Shown: positions 24,173-34,139, counted from the stretch's first letter. The stretch is DNA of 64,000 nt from Spongisporangium articulatum (GCF_044465595.1 NZ_JBITLV010000007.1:315887-379886), one strand, 5' to 3'. Translations and numbers: made by a program. The notes: generated from the letters alone by a model not told the origin.

Positions 24173-24958
24173 GTGACCTCGATCGCAGCCCGCCGTCGCC
24201 ACCCGTTGGCGACCGCCGCGCTCGTGCTGCTCGGCCTGCTCATCACCGGCGTGGTCTACGCCGCGGCGATGCCGGGCCAGGCCGACGCCGCCTCGGGCAC
24301 CACGTCCGCCGACGTGCAGGCCGGCCGGAAGCTGTTCCTCGCGAACTGCTCCACCTGCCACGGCATGAACGCCGAGGGCCGGGACAACGCGCCGTCCCTG
24401 GTCGGTGTCGGTTCCGCCGCCGTCGACTTCCAGGTCGGCACGGGTCGTATGCCGCTGGCGGCGTCCGGCCCGCAGGCCCCCAAGGCGCCGGTCCGGCTGA
24501 ACACCACCGAGATCAGCCAGCTGGCCGCCTACGTGGCCAGCCTGGGCCCCGGCCCGGCGACGCCCGACAGCGCGACGGTGAACCCGGAGGCCGGTGACGC
24601 CTCGCGCGGCAACGCGATCTTCCGCACCAACTGCGCCATGTGCCACAACTCGGCCGGCAAGGGCGGCGCGCTGACCCGCGGGAAGTACGCGCCGAACCTG
24701 ACCGGCGTGACCCCCACGCACATCTACGAGGCGATGGTCACCGGCCCGCAGTCGATGCCGGTGTTCAACGACATGACCCTCAACCCGCAGGCCAAGCGCG
24801 ACGTCATCGCCTACCTGACCGAGGTCAACGAGACCCCGAACCCGGGCGGTTTCAGCCTGGGCCGACTCGGCCCGGTCAGCGAGGGCCTGGTCGGCTGGGT
24901 CGTGGGTCTGGGTCTGTGCATCGGGGCCGCCGTCTGGCTCGGCTCGAAGTCCGCGTGA
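24173..24958 (+). CDS. qcrC: Menaquinol-cytochrome c reductase diheme cytochrome c subunit
   Basis: The 261-residue protein has an N-terminal membrane anchor, two heme-c sites (CSTCH and CAMCH) and a C-terminal membrane helix. The diheme QcrC replaces soluble cytochrome c in actinomycetes and hands electrons to CtaC. GTG 24173 lies 34 bases after ctaE, with AGGAGA upstream. Confidence 0.96.
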   Translation: MTSIAARRRHPLATAALVLLGLLITGVVYAAAMPGQADAASGTTSADVQAGRKLFLANCSTCHGMNAEGRDNAPSLVGVGSAAVDFQVGTGRMPLAASGPQAPKAPVRLNTTEISQLAAYVASLGPGPATPDSATVNPEAGDASRGNAIFRTNCAMCHNSAGKGGALTRGKYAPNLTGVTPTHIYEAMVTGPQSMPVFNDMTLNPQAKRDVIAYLTEVNETPNPGGFSLGRLGPVSEGLVGWVVGLGLCIGAAVWLGSKSA

Positions 24959-24979
24959 GTGTAAGGAAACGGTGAAACG

Positions 24980-26059
24980 ATGAGCACACACACGGAGAAC
25001 GAGCACTCCGCGGGCCACGGCGACAGCCACGGCCACGTCGAGGTGCACGACCCGGACCTGGTGAACCTCCCCGAGAAGTTCACCGACCCGGGGTTGCCGC
25101 CCCACCAGCACCGCATGGGCGACGACGACGAGAAGGCCGCCAAGCGCGCCGAGCGTCAGGTCGCCGCCCTGTTCGGGCTCTCGACCGTCGGCACCCTGGT
25201 CGCGATCGTGTCCTACTTCGCGGTCCAGCTGAAGCCCGGCCCGTTCGAGAGCTTCGACGAGTTCGTCGACTTCATGAACCGGGTGGGCCTGTCCACCAAA
25301 CTGCTGGGCACCGGCCTCGCGGTGGCGCTGCTGGGCATCGGCCTGGGCGCCATCCACTGGGCCAAGACCCTGATGCCCGACACCGAGCGCGTCGAGTACC
25401 GGCACATGCAGCGCGGCACCGACGAGGACCGCGCCGAGGCCGTGGCCATCCTCAAGCTCGGCGCCGAGGAGTCGCAGCTGGGCCGTCGCCCGCTGATCCG
25501 CAACTCGCTGCTGGGCGCGATGGCCCTGCTGCCGCTGCCGGGGCTGATCCTGCTGCGCGACACCGGCCCCATGCCGGGCGACCAGCTGTCCACCACCCCG
25601 TGGAAGGCCGGCACCCCGCTGACCCGGGACGTCGTGGGCGGGAAGCTGCTCGCCTCCGACCTCACCATCGGGTCGGTCGTGCACGTGATGCCCGAGGGCA
25701 TCGAGGAGCTGGAGCACAAGCTGGAGGAGCGGGCCAAGGCCGCCGTCCTGCTGATCCGCCTGCCCGAGAGCGAACTGGCGGCCGAGTCGCTGCCCGGCTC
25801 CTACCAGGGCATCGTGGCCTACTCGAAGATCTGCACGCACATGGGTTGCCCGGTGGCGCTGTACGAGCAGCAGACCCATCACCTGCTCTGCCCGTGCCAC
25901 CAGTCCACCTTCGACCTCACGCAGGGCTGCAAGGTGATCTTCGGCCCGGCGAAGCGGCCACTCCCGCAGCTTCCGATCACGGTGGATGCTGACGGATATT
26001 TGATTGCCAAGGCACCGTTCGACCAGGCCGTCGGCCCGAGCTTCTGGGAGCGGGGATGA
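24980..26059 (+). CDS. qcrA: Rieske iron-sulfur subunit of the bc1 complex
   Basis: The 359-residue protein has a His-rich cytoplasmic N-terminus, three membrane helices (about 55-190) as in actinobacterial QcrA, and a Rieske domain with CTHMGCP and CPCHQS supplying two Cys and two His ligands to the 2Fe-2S cluster. It transfers electrons from menaquinol to QcrC. Its stop overlaps the qcrB start by 4 bases. Confidence 0.96.
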   Translation: MSTHTENEHSAGHGDSHGHVEVHDPDLVNLPEKFTDPGLPPHQHRMGDDDEKAAKRAERQVAALFGLSTVGTLVAIVSYFAVQLKPGPFESFDEFVDFMNRVGLSTKLLGTGLAVALLGIGLGAIHWAKTLMPDTERVEYRHMQRGTDEDRAEAVAILKLGAEESQLGRRPLIRNSLLGAMALLPLPGLILLRDTGPMPGDQLSTTPWKAGTPLTRDVVGGKLLASDLTIGSVVHVMPEGIEELEHKLEERAKAAVLLIRLPESELAAESLPGSYQGIVAYSKICTHMGCPVALYEQQTHHLLCPCHQSTFDLTQGCKVIFGPAKRPLPQLPITVDADGYLIAKAPFDQAVGPSFWERG

Positions 26060-27723
26060 GCATCAGCACAGCGGAGAAGGCCGCCGGCAGCGTCGGCAAC
26101 TTTCTCGACGAGCGCATCAGCGGGGCCAAGGGCGTCAAGTTCTTCGCCCGCAAGATCTTCCCGGACCACTGGTCCTTCCTCCTGGGTGAGGTCGCTCTCT
26201 ACAGCTTCATCATCCTGTTGCTGTCCGGGACGTTCCTGACCTTCTTCTTCATCCCGTCTGTGGATCCGGTGACCTACGAGGGCAGCTACAAGCTCCTCGA
26301 GGGCCAGGAGGTCTCGCAGGCCTTCGCGTCGACGATGCACCTCACGTTCGACGTGCGCGGCGGCCTGCTGCTGCGCCAGATCCACCACTGGGCGGCGCTG
26401 ATCTTCACGGCCGCGCTGATCGTGCACATGTTCCGGGTGTTCTTCACCGGGGCGTTCCGCAAGCCGCGCGAGCTGAACTGGGTCATCGGCGTCACGATGG
26501 CGATGATCACGATGTTCGAGGGCTTCCTGGGCTACTCCCTGCCGGACGACCTGCTGTCCGGCAACGGCCTGCGCATCGCCTCGGGCATCATCCTGGCGAT
26601 CCCGGTGGTCGGCTCGTACGTCAGCTTCTTCCTGTTCGGCGGCCAGTTCCCGGGTGAGGCGTTCATCCCGCGCATCTACACGATCCACGTGCTGCTGCTG
26701 CCGGGCATCCTGCTGGCGCTGATCACCGTCCACCTGTTCCTGGTGGTGCTGCACAAGCACACCCAGTACCCCGGGCCGGGCCGGAACAACGGCAACGTGC
26801 AGGGCTTCCCGCTCTTCCCGATCTACACGGCGAAGGCCGGCGGCTTCTTCTTCGTGGTCTTCGGCATCACGACGCTGATGGCGGCCTGGTTCACGATCAA
26901 CCCGATCCAGAACTACGGGTCCTACGATCCATCACCGATCGGCGCGGGCGCCCAACCCGACTGGTACATGGGCTTCATGGACGGCGCGGTGCGTCTGACG
27001 CCGGGCTTCCTGGAACTGTCCGGGCTGGGCTACACGCTCTCGCTGAACATCGCGATCCCGGCGTTGATCCTGCCCGGCATCCTGACCAACATCGCGATCC
27101 TCTACCCCTGGATCGAGGCCTGGGCGACCGGTGACAAGCGCGAGCACCACGTGCTGGACCGGCCGCGCAACGTCCCGACCCGTACGGGTCTGGGCGCCAT
27201 GGCGATCTCGTTCTACATCCTGCTGTGGATCAGCGGCGGCAACGACATCATCGCGACCCACCTGCACCTGTCGATCAACGACATCACGGTGTTCCTGCGG
27301 GCCGCGATCTTCATCATCCCGCCGCTGGTCTACCTGGTGGCCAAGCGCATCGCGCTCGGCCTGCAGCGCAAGGACCGCGAGAAGGTCCTGCACGGTCGCG
27401 AGACCGGTCGGGTGTTCCGCGACCAGGACGGTCGGTACTTCGAGCTGCACGAGCCGCTCGACCCGTTCAACCGCTGGGAGCTGGTGGCGTTCGAGTCCTA
27501 CGCGCCGTCCCCCGCCCCGACGAAGGCCGACAAGGCCGGCGTCCGGAAGCCGCTGGCGGTCCTGGGGACGTTGCAGCACAAGCTGTCGACGTTCTACTTC
27601 CAGGACCGGGTCGAGCCCGTCACCCCGCGCGAGCTGGCTGCGGCCCACTCGCACGGCGAGCACGACGAGATCAGCGCCAGCGGGGGCTCCGAGCCCCAGG
27701 GCGAGCTGAGCGGCCAGCAGTAG
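26056..27723 (+). CDS. qcrB: Cytochrome b subunit of the bc1 complex
   Basis: The 555-residue protein has eight or more helices, paired heme-ligand histidines (HHWAALIFTAALIVH, then H in later helices) and the PDWY-type quinol-site motif in AQPDWYMGF. The long C-terminal extension is typical of actinobacterial QcrB. QcrB is the target of drugs such as telacebec in mycobacteria. It ends 8 bases before the convergent ceramidase gene. Confidence 0.96.
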   Translation: MSISTAEKAAGSVGNFLDERISGAKGVKFFARKIFPDHWSFLLGEVALYSFIILLLSGTFLTFFFIPSVDPVTYEGSYKLLEGQEVSQAFASTMHLTFDVRGGLLLRQIHHWAALIFTAALIVHMFRVFFTGAFRKPRELNWVIGVTMAMITMFEGFLGYSLPDDLLSGNGLRIASGIILAIPVVGSYVSFFLFGGQFPGEAFIPRIYTIHVLLLPGILLALITVHLFLVVLHKHTQYPGPGRNNGNVQGFPLFPIYTAKAGGFFFVVFGITTLMAAWFTINPIQNYGSYDPSPIGAGAQPDWYMGFMDGAVRLTPGFLELSGLGYTLSLNIAIPALILPGILTNIAILYPWIEAWATGDKREHHVLDRPRNVPTRTGLGAMAISFYILLWISGGNDIIATHLHLSINDITVFLRAAIFIIPPLVYLVAKRIALGLQRKDREKVLHGRETGRVFRDQDGRYFELHEPLDPFNRWELVAFESYAPSPAPTKADKAGVRKPLAVLGTLQHKLSTFYFQDRVEPVTPRELAAAHSHGEHDEISASGGSEPQGELSGQQ

Positions 27724-27731
27724 GGCGTGGC

Positions 27732-29705
27732 TCAGAAGCTCGCAGAGCGCACGAGCGGCCCGTCCGGTTCCTCCGGGCGGGCCGCAGTGTTTTGCCCCTG
27801 CAGCAGCACGAAGCGGTAGGCGGGCGCTCCGGCCGCACCGGGCAGCTCGGCCGCGGGCACCGAGCCCACCTCGGCTGCGTGCCAGCGCACCCGGTAGCCC
27901 TGCCGGGTGACGACGACCACGGACAGGTCGCCGTGCCCGTCGTCGAGGACTCGCCCCCCGGGCTGCGGGACGGCCTCCCAGCCGTCACCGGCGCGCCGCT
28001 CGACCCGCACCAGCGGCTCGTGCCAACGCAGCCCGGCAGGCGCCGGGCCGGTCCACGCCCAGGAGACGTCGCCGACCGCATGGACGACGGGAGCGTCGGT
28101 GGACGACGCCCCCTCGCCACTCGCGGGGGCCGGCCAGTACCGCCGGACCTTCAGGTCCGGGACGCGGTGCGGGACGACGTCCCGCACCCGCCCGCCGCCC
28201 GTCGCCAACCGCTCGCCGAGGGACTCCAGGCAGGCGGCCAGGAACCGTTGGGTCGCAGGCCCGTACAGCGTGTGGCCGCCCTCGTAGAACTGGGCCGAGT
28301 ACTCGGCGGCGGTCGTGCAGTAGCCGACGTACTCGTCGGCGACGGAGGTGACCACGGCCCGCTGCCCCGTCGCCGCCTCGATCGCCTCGGCGAAGCGGCG
28401 CCCGCTGGTCGTGGTGATCTCGAAGGGCAGTCCGGTCAGCACGACGTCCCCGACCCGCAGCAGCTGCAGCGGCAGGACGCGGGGGAAGCCGTCCAGCGGG
28501 AGGATGGCCGGCTGCCCCCACCGCGAGCCCAGCACCCATTTCGCCCCGTGCACGCTGCGACTCCACGGCTTGCCGTGCCCGGCTCGGAAGAAGGGCAGCA
28601 GCGAGACGCCCGGTGTGAGGTTCTCGCGGGCCCCGGCGACCAGCGCGGCGCCGACGGCCGGACGGGCGGGCAGCGCCACGTCGGGGGCCCCGGGGGCGCG
28701 GCGCTGGGCGGGGTCGCGCAGGTCGACCTCCCGCAGGGCGCACCCCAGGTCGACGGTCTCGCGAGGTGCGGCGGCCGTGTAGGCCTCCATCGCGCGCGCG
28801 GCGACCCCGCGCCCGATGCGAGCCGCCTCGGCGTGTCCGGCGGGCGCCTCCAAGGCGGGGGTGACATCCCCGTGCGTGCCCTGCAGCGCGGCCACGACCG
28901 GCCGCGCGCCCCGCCCGGTGGCGATCCGGTCCCCCACGTCGGTGCACAGGTACGACCAGAGGTCGGCGTTGTACGGGCCGGTGCTCGACGGCACGGTGGT
29001 GCCGTGGATCGAGAAGACGAGCAGCGCCGCCAGCGGGTCACCCTCGGCGGAGTCGAGGCGCAGCACCTCGACCCAGGGGTTCACGGCGTCGTAGGCGCCC
29101 ATCGAGGAGCTGCCGGGATTGCGCCGGAACGCGGGTAACGAGCGGTTGCGGGTCAGCCCCTCGACCCGCGTCCTCCCCCACCCGGCGACGGCCGGACGTC
29201 GCGTCGCCACGGCCTCCTGCACGGCCTCGGTGACCCGCTCGACCAGGAACGCCGTCCAGTCCGGGTCGAGACCGGGACGGTTGGAGGAGAACCGGTTGTA
29301 GAAGTCGGTGCCGTGGAACTGCCCGGGTGCGCCGTGCGTGTGGGTGGCGCCGATCAGCAGCCCTTCGAGCGGGACGTCGACACCGGCCTCGAGCAGTCGC
29401 CGGGCGACCAGGTGCTGGATCAGGGCGGAACCGCCGAGCAGGTCGGTGGCCACGATCGCCAGCGACGTCGTGCCCTGTCGTAGGTGGATGACCCGGGCCC
29501 GCAACCGGGTGCGGAAACCGTTGCCGTCCTTGGCGTTGCGGGAGTAGCCGGCCTTGGGCAGCCCGGGCGGCGGGGTGATGTCGACCTCGGCGGCCCCGGC
29601 CAGGAGGCGCGGGACGTCGGGCAACGGGGGCGACTGCCCCGGGCTCAGCGTGAGCCGCAGCCGGTCACCGTCGAGGGTGCCGCCGAGCACGGCCAGGGGT
29701 TCCAT
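27732..29705 (-). CDS. Neutral/alkaline non-lysosomal ceramidase family protein
   Basis: The 657-residue protein fits the neutral ceramidase family: AGAAEVDITPP at the N-terminus, GATHTHGAPGQFHG with zinc-ligand histidines, the nucleophile-region NPGSSSMGAY, GTHGDVTP, and TSVADEYVGYCTTAAEY. A C-terminal beta domain follows. The family hydrolyses ceramide to sphingosine and fatty acid. No clear signal peptide is visible, which is odd for an enzyme usually secreted. It lies 24 bases after the L,D-transpeptidase gene, interrupts the qcr/cta cluster and may be an addition. A hairpin (about 27754-27784) lies inside its 3' end. Confidence 0.88.
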   Translation of the reverse strand: MEPLAVLGGTLDGDRLRLTLSPGQSPPLPDVPRLLAGAAEVDITPPPGLPKAGYSRNAKDGNGFRTRLRARVIHLRQGTTSLAIVATDLLGGSALIQHLVARRLLEAGVDVPLEGLLIGATHTHGAPGQFHGTDFYNRFSSNRPGLDPDWTAFLVERVTEAVQEAVATRRPAVAGWGRTRVEGLTRNRSLPAFRRNPGSSSMGAYDAVNPWVEVLRLDSAEGDPLAALLVFSIHGTTVPSSTGPYNADLWSYLCTDVGDRIATGRGARPVVAALQGTHGDVTPALEAPAGHAEAARIGRGVAARAMEAYTAAAPRETVDLGCALREVDLRDPAQRRAPGAPDVALPARPAVGAALVAGARENLTPGVSLLPFFRAGHGKPWSRSVHGAKWVLGSRWGQPAILPLDGFPRVLPLQLLRVGDVVLTGLPFEITTTSGRRFAEAIEAATGQRAVVTSVADEYVGYCTTAAEYSAQFYEGGHTLYGPATQRFLAACLESLGERLATGGGRVRDVVPHRVPDLKVRRYWPAPASGEGASSTDAPVVHAVGDVSWAWTGPAPAGLRWHEPLVRVERRAGDGWEAVPQPGGRVLDDGHGDLSVVVVTRQGYRVRWHAAEVGSVPAAELPGAAGAPAYRFVLLQGQNTAARPEEPDGPLVRSASF

Positions 29706-29729
29706 CTGTGGACCCTTCGCAACGAGGTG

Positions 29730-30893
29730 TCAGGCGGTCCACTTGTCGTACGAGACGTCCCACGCGGTGAACCCGTTGCCCCACTCCAGGGGCCGCTTGC
29801 TGTTCTTGTAGACGACGACGTCACCGATCTTCGAGTGGTCGAACATCCACTGGGCGTTGGACATGCTCATCCCCGTGCAGCCGTGGCTGACGTTGGCCCG
29901 GCCCTGCGAGCCCACGGACCACGGTGCGGCATGCAGGAACTCGCCGCTGTAGGTCAGGCGCATCGCGTAGTGCACGAGGATGTTGTAGTACTCGGGGTCG
30001 TCGGGGTCGGTGCCGGTCGAGGCCGCGTCCATCCGGCGGGTGGCCTCGTGCGTCATGATCACCTTGACCCCGTTGCGGGTCTCGTAACCGGCCTTCCCGG
30101 TGGTGATCGGAATGGTGCGGATGACCTTGCCGCCTCTGCGCACGGTCATCGTGTGCTTGTCGACATCGACCGTGCTGATCATCTCGGAGCCGATGGTGAA
30201 GTCGGTCTTCGCGGTCTTCGACGCCCCCCAGACGCCCTTGGCCAGCTCGACGCCGGCCAGGTCGGCCCGGACCTTCACCTTCACACCACTGGGCCAGTAG
30301 GCCTTGGGGCGCCACTGCACCTGCTGGGCGGTCATCCACTTCCAGTCGCCCTCGACGAGCGGGTCGCTGGTGACGCTCAGGCCCTTCTCGACGGCCGCCT
30401 GCCGCGACTTGGCGACGGGGGCCGAGAAGTTCAGCACCACGGGCATGCCGACGCCGACGGTGCTGCCGGCGGCCGGCTGCATCCAGACCTGGGCGCGCGC
30501 GGACGGCGACAGCGTGGTGAACGAGCTGGTGCTGGTGGCCTTCAACCCGTCCTGGTTGGCAGCCGCCACCGAGACGGTGTACTCGGCGCCGGGTTTCAGG
30601 ACCCCGATGCTCTTCCAGGAGCGCTGGTCCGGCGACAGCTGCCCGTCGAGCGCATGCCCCTTGCTGGTGACGGAGACCGAGGCCAGCGTGCCGTCGAGGA
30701 CCGAGATGGCGATCGGCTTGTCGAGCCGCCACTTCCGGGTGCCGTCGCCCGGCGCGATGTCGATCTTCGCGGCGGGGCTGGAGACGGTCTGCGGCTTCGG
30801 CCCGGCCGCGCCGTCCTCACCCGGGCCGCAGGCGGTCAGGCCGGCGACCAGCGTGACGACCACCCCGACCAGGGTCAGCGACCTGTACTGCAC
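29730..30893 (-). CDS. L,D-transpeptidase lipoprotein, LdtMt2-like
   Basis: The 387-residue protein has a lipobox (AGLTACG), two Ig-like domains (about 45-260) and a YkuD catalytic domain with the SHGCTGM active site, C339, preceded by the conserved His in ILVHYAMR. It should form 3-3 peptidoglycan cross-links outside the membrane. GTG 30893 follows GGGGAGAGAAC on the minus strand. The layout matches mycobacterial LdtA/LdtB. Confidence 0.93.
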   Translation of the reverse strand: MQYRSLTLVGVVVTLVAGLTACGPGEDGAAGPKPQTVSSPAAKIDIAPGDGTRKWRLDKPIAISVLDGTLASVSVTSKGHALDGQLSPDQRSWKSIGVLKPGAEYTVSVAAANQDGLKATSTSSFTTLSPSARAQVWMQPAAGSTVGVGMPVVLNFSAPVAKSRQAAVEKGLSVTSDPLVEGDWKWMTAQQVQWRPKAYWPSGVKVKVRADLAGVELAKGVWGASKTAKTDFTIGSEMISTVDVDKHTMTVRRGGKVIRTIPITTGKAGYETRNGVKVIMTHEATRRMDAASTGTDPDDPEYYNILVHYAMRLTYSGEFLHAAPWSVGSQGRANVSHGCTGMSMSNAQWMFDHSKIGDVVVYKNSKRPLEWGNGFTAWDVSYDKWTA

Positions 30894-30925
30894 CGTTCTC
30901 TCCCCGAGAAGCGACTGGGCATACG

Positions 30926-30950
30926 ACAGCCGCCCGGTCCGGGCGGCTGT
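30926..30950 (-). terminator. Terminator of the ctaCDF operon
   Basis: ACAGCCGCCCGG and CCGGGCGGCTGT pair almost without a loop, 47 bases past the ctaF stop and ahead of the L,D-transpeptidase start. Confidence 0.75.
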
Positions 30951-30996
30951 GACTGGTGCGACAGCCTAGCCGGGGACGCCTCCGAAGATGCGGATA

Positions 30997-31401
30997 TCAG
31001 TGAGCGTGCTCGCCGCGGTAGAACTCGAAGACCCAGCCGATCACGCCGATGGCCCCCAGGCCGAGCCCGATGAGCAGCAGCCACCAGCCGATGGCTGCGC
31101 CCGCGAAGACCACGGCTCCGCCGCCGGCGGCCACCAGCGGCCACCAGGAGTAGGGCGCGAACTCGCCGAGTTCGCCTGCGCCCTGCTCGATCTCGCCGAA
31201 GGTGTCGTCCTCCGGGAGGTCGTCGGTGTGCCGGTCGGTGTAGGACAGGTACACCGCGATCATCAGGGCCAACCCGGCCGTCAGGAACAGGGCGACCACG
31301 CCGACCGGTTCCTCCCAGTCGGTGGCGAACACGCCGTAGACGACCCCGGTCACCGCGAAGATGATCGTGCCCAGCCAGAACAGCAGCGCCGTTACCTTCA
31401 C
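30997..31401 (-). CDS. ctaF: Cytochrome c oxidase subunit IV, actinobacterial type
   Basis: The 134-residue protein has four membrane helices in two pairs separated by an acidic loop (DDLPEDDTFGEIEQGAGELG), with PYSWWPL and FEFYRGEHAH near the end, all characteristic of CtaF. It is a small structural subunit of the aa3 oxidase. GTG 31401 lies 4 bases after the ctaD stop. Confidence 0.95.
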   Translation of the reverse strand: MKVTALLFWLGTIIFAVTGVVYGVFATDWEEPVGVVALFLTAGLALMIAVYLSYTDRHTDDLPEDDTFGEIEQGAGELGEFAPYSWWPLVAAGGGAVVFAGAAIGWWLLLIGLGLGAIGVIGWVFEFYRGEHAH

Positions 31402-31405
31402 CGGT

Positions 31406-33112
31406 TCACTCCCTCGTCGTGCCGCGAGCCAGGTCGGGCTCGCCCAGCACCTCGTCCAGCAGGTTCTTGTCGGGGGTCGGCGCGTCCAGCTCGCTGATCT
31501 CCGGGTGGTGCAGGTCGAACGCCGGGCGCTCGGAGCGGATCCGCGGCAGCGAGATGAAGTTGTGCCGCGGCGGCGGGCAGGACGTCGCCCACTCCAGCGA
31601 GGCACCGAAGCCCCACGGATCGTCGACCTTCACCAGCGGCGCCGACTTCCACGTCTTGTAGACGTTGTAGAGGAAGGGGAACGTCGCCGAGGCAAGGATG
31701 AACGCGCCCACGGTGGAGATGTCGTTGTACCACTGGAACCCGTCCTCGGGCAGGTAGTCCGCGTAGCGCCGCGGCATACCCGCCACCCCCAGCCAGTGCT
31801 GGATCAGGAACGTGGTGTGGAAGCCGATGAAGGTCATCCAGAAGTGGACCTTGCCCAGCCGCTCGTCGAGCATCCGGCCGGTGAGTTTCGGCCACCAGAA
31901 GTAGAACCCGGCGAACATCGCGAAGACGACCGTGCCGAACACGACGTAGTGGAAGTGGGCCACCACGAAGTAGCTGTCGGACAGCTGCAGGTCCAGCGGG
32001 GGCGAGGACAGGATGATGCCGGTCAGGCCGCCGAAGAGGAACGTCACGAGGAAGCCGATGGCCCAGACCATCGGGGTCTCGAAGGTCAGGGACCCGCCCC
32101 ACATCGTGCCGATCCAGTTGAAGAACTTCACGCCGGTGGGTACCGCGATCAGCATCGTCATGAACGCGAAGAACGGCAGCGCCACCTGGCCCGTGACGTA
32201 CATGTGGTGCGCCCACACCGCGACCGACAGGCCGGCGATGCCCAGGGTCGCGAAGACCAGGCCCTTGTAGCCGAACAGCGGCTTGCGGCTGAACACCGGC
32301 AGGATCTCGCTGATGATGCCGAAGAACGGCAGCGCGATGATGTAGACCTCGGGGTGGCCGAAGAACCAGAACAGGTGCTGCCACAGCAGCGCCCCGCCGT
32401 TCTCCGGTTCGAACACCTGGGCCCCCAGGCGCCGGTCGGCGCCCAGCGCCAGCAGCGCGGAGGCCAGCGGCGGGAAGGCCATCAGCACGAGGACGCTCGT
32501 GATGAGCACCGTCCATGTGAACAGCGGCATCCGGTACATGGTCATGCCCGGGGCGCGCATGCAGACGATCGTGGTGATGAAGTTGACGGCGCCGAGGATG
32601 GTGCCGAAACCGCTCAGCGCCAGCCCGAAGACCCACAGGTCCCCGCCGACGCCCGGCGAGTACACCGAGTTGCTCAGCGGCGCGTACGCGAACCAGCCGA
32701 ACGACGCCGCACCCTGCGGGGTGAGGAAGCCGGAGACGGCGATCAGGCTGCCGAACAGGTAGAACCAGTACGACAGCATGTTCAGCCGCGGGAACGCCAC
32801 GTCGGGCGAGCCGATCTGCAGCGGCATGATCGCGTTCGCGAAGCCCGCGAACAGCGGCGTCGCGAACATCAGCAGCATGATCGTGCCGTGCATGGTGAAC
32901 AGCTGGTTGTAGACCTCGTTGTCCCGCACGATCTGCAGGCCCGGCTCCCAGAGCTCGGCGCGGATGACCAGAGCCATCAGGCCGGCGGCCAGGAAGAACG
33001 CGAACGAGGTGATGAAGTACAGGTTGCCGATCACCTTGTGGTCGGTGGTGATCAGCCACTTGGTGACGGTGCGGCCCTTGCGGGAGGGCCCCTGGTCGAA
33101 CGCGAGACTCAC
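31406..33112 (-). CDS. ctaD: Cytochrome c oxidase subunit I
   Basis: The 568-residue, 12-helix protein carries heme and CuB ligands: MHGTIMLLMF, WFFGHPEVYIIALP (the His-Tyr pair), WAHHMYVTG (two CuB His) and HFHYVVFG (heme His). It is the catalytic subunit that reduces oxygen. GTG 33112 overlaps the ctaC stop (GTGA), and ctaF follows. Confidence 0.98.
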   Translation of the reverse strand: MSLAFDQGPSRKGRTVTKWLITTDHKVIGNLYFITSFAFFLAAGLMALVIRAELWEPGLQIVRDNEVYNQLFTMHGTIMLLMFATPLFAGFANAIMPLQIGSPDVAFPRLNMLSYWFYLFGSLIAVSGFLTPQGAASFGWFAYAPLSNSVYSPGVGGDLWVFGLALSGFGTILGAVNFITTIVCMRAPGMTMYRMPLFTWTVLITSVLVLMAFPPLASALLALGADRRLGAQVFEPENGGALLWQHLFWFFGHPEVYIIALPFFGIISEILPVFSRKPLFGYKGLVFATLGIAGLSVAVWAHHMYVTGQVALPFFAFMTMLIAVPTGVKFFNWIGTMWGGSLTFETPMVWAIGFLVTFLFGGLTGIILSSPPLDLQLSDSYFVVAHFHYVVFGTVVFAMFAGFYFWWPKLTGRMLDERLGKVHFWMTFIGFHTTFLIQHWLGVAGMPRRYADYLPEDGFQWYNDISTVGAFILASATFPFLYNVYKTWKSAPLVKVDDPWGFGASLEWATSCPPPRHNFISLPRIRSERPAFDLHHPEISELDAPTPDKNLLDEVLGEPDLARGTTRE

Positions 33113-34011
33113 TGGTTCACTCCCGCCTCTTCGGCATGGCCCGGGTCGACCGGCAGCTTGCTGCGGCCCAGGTCGGTCGGCAGCGAACCGGTCTGACCGG
33201 CGGCTCGCAGCGCCGCGACGTGCGCGTCGTAGTCGGCCTGGCTGACGACCTTCACGTTGAAGAGCATCGCCGAGTGGTACTCACCGCACAGCTCGGCGCA
33301 CTTGCCCTTGTAGGTGCCGATCTGCGTGGGCACCACCTGGAAGCTGTTCTCCACCCCGGGGATGGTGTCCATCTTCCGCAGGAACGCGGGGATCCAGAAC
33401 GAGTGGATGACGTCACGCGAGGTCAGGTTGAACTGGACCCGCTTGTTCACGGGCAGCCACAGCGTGGGCAGTTCCTTCTCGATGCCCTTGCCACCGTCGA
33501 GCTCGCCCATCACGCCGGTCTCGTAGACGTCGGCGTTGACGTAGTTGAAGTCCCACGACCACTGCTTCGCGACGACGCCGACGGTCAGGTCGGGCGTCTT
33601 CTCGAGCGACAGCAGCTCGGACTGGTCGCGCGCCGTGTAGAAGAACAGCACGCCGACCATCATCAGAGGGACGATCGTGTACATGATCTCGAGCGGCAGG
33701 TGGTACCGGACCTGCGGCGGCAGCACGGCGTCGTCACGACGACGGCGGTACACGACCACCGACCAGATGATCAGCCCCCAGACCAGGACGCCGACGACGA
33801 GCGCGGCGATCCAGGACCCGTTCCAGAGGTTGATGATGCGGTCGTTGTCGACCGCGACATCCGGCCCGTACGGCAGGAAGCCGTGCTTCAGGGTGTCGGA
33901 ACACCCCGACAGAGTGAGAACCGCCCCGACGCCGAGCGCGAGCGTCGCAGCACGCGCGGTACGCCGCGGGGACGGGGTTCTGCTGTGCGAACGCAACTCC
34001 GGCCTTCCCAC
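33109..34011 (-). CDS. ctaC: Cytochrome c oxidase subunit II
   Basis: The 300-residue lipoprotein has a lipobox (LTLSGCSD), two membrane helices and a CuA domain with the ligand loop CAELCGEYHSAM. It accepts electrons from QcrC. GTG 34011 is chosen because GGAAGAG lies just upstream; the open frame continues further 5' without a better start. Confidence 0.95.
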   Translation of the reverse strand: MGRPELRSHSRTPSPRRTARAATLALGVGAVLTLSGCSDTLKHGFLPYGPDVAVDNDRIINLWNGSWIAALVVGVLVWGLIIWSVVVYRRRRDDAVLPPQVRYHLPLEIMYTIVPLMMVGVLFFYTARDQSELLSLEKTPDLTVGVVAKQWSWDFNYVNADVYETGVMGELDGGKGIEKELPTLWLPVNKRVQFNLTSRDVIHSFWIPAFLRKMDTIPGVENSFQVVPTQIGTYKGKCAELCGEYHSAMLFNVKVVSQADYDAHVAALRAAGQTGSLPTDLGRSKLPVDPGHAEEAGVNQ

Positions 34012-34090
34012 GGTCTCTTCCCGGGCCGACGTTGCGCCGACCGGGTGGAACTTGACGCCTCCCGAGCACCACTGGTGCCCGACGACGAGC

Positions 34091-34096
34091 AGGGTA
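34091..34096 (-). promoter_or_regulatory. Candidate -10 of the ctaCDF operon
   Basis: On the minus strand TACCCT lies about 80 bases upstream of the ctaC start in the 128-base divergent region shared with the desulfurase-like gene. No clear -35 is visible. Confidence 0.35.
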
Positions 34097-34139
34097 GCGG
34101 GTGGCGCATGCGCCTCCTCCGCAGGGGCACACTGACATC

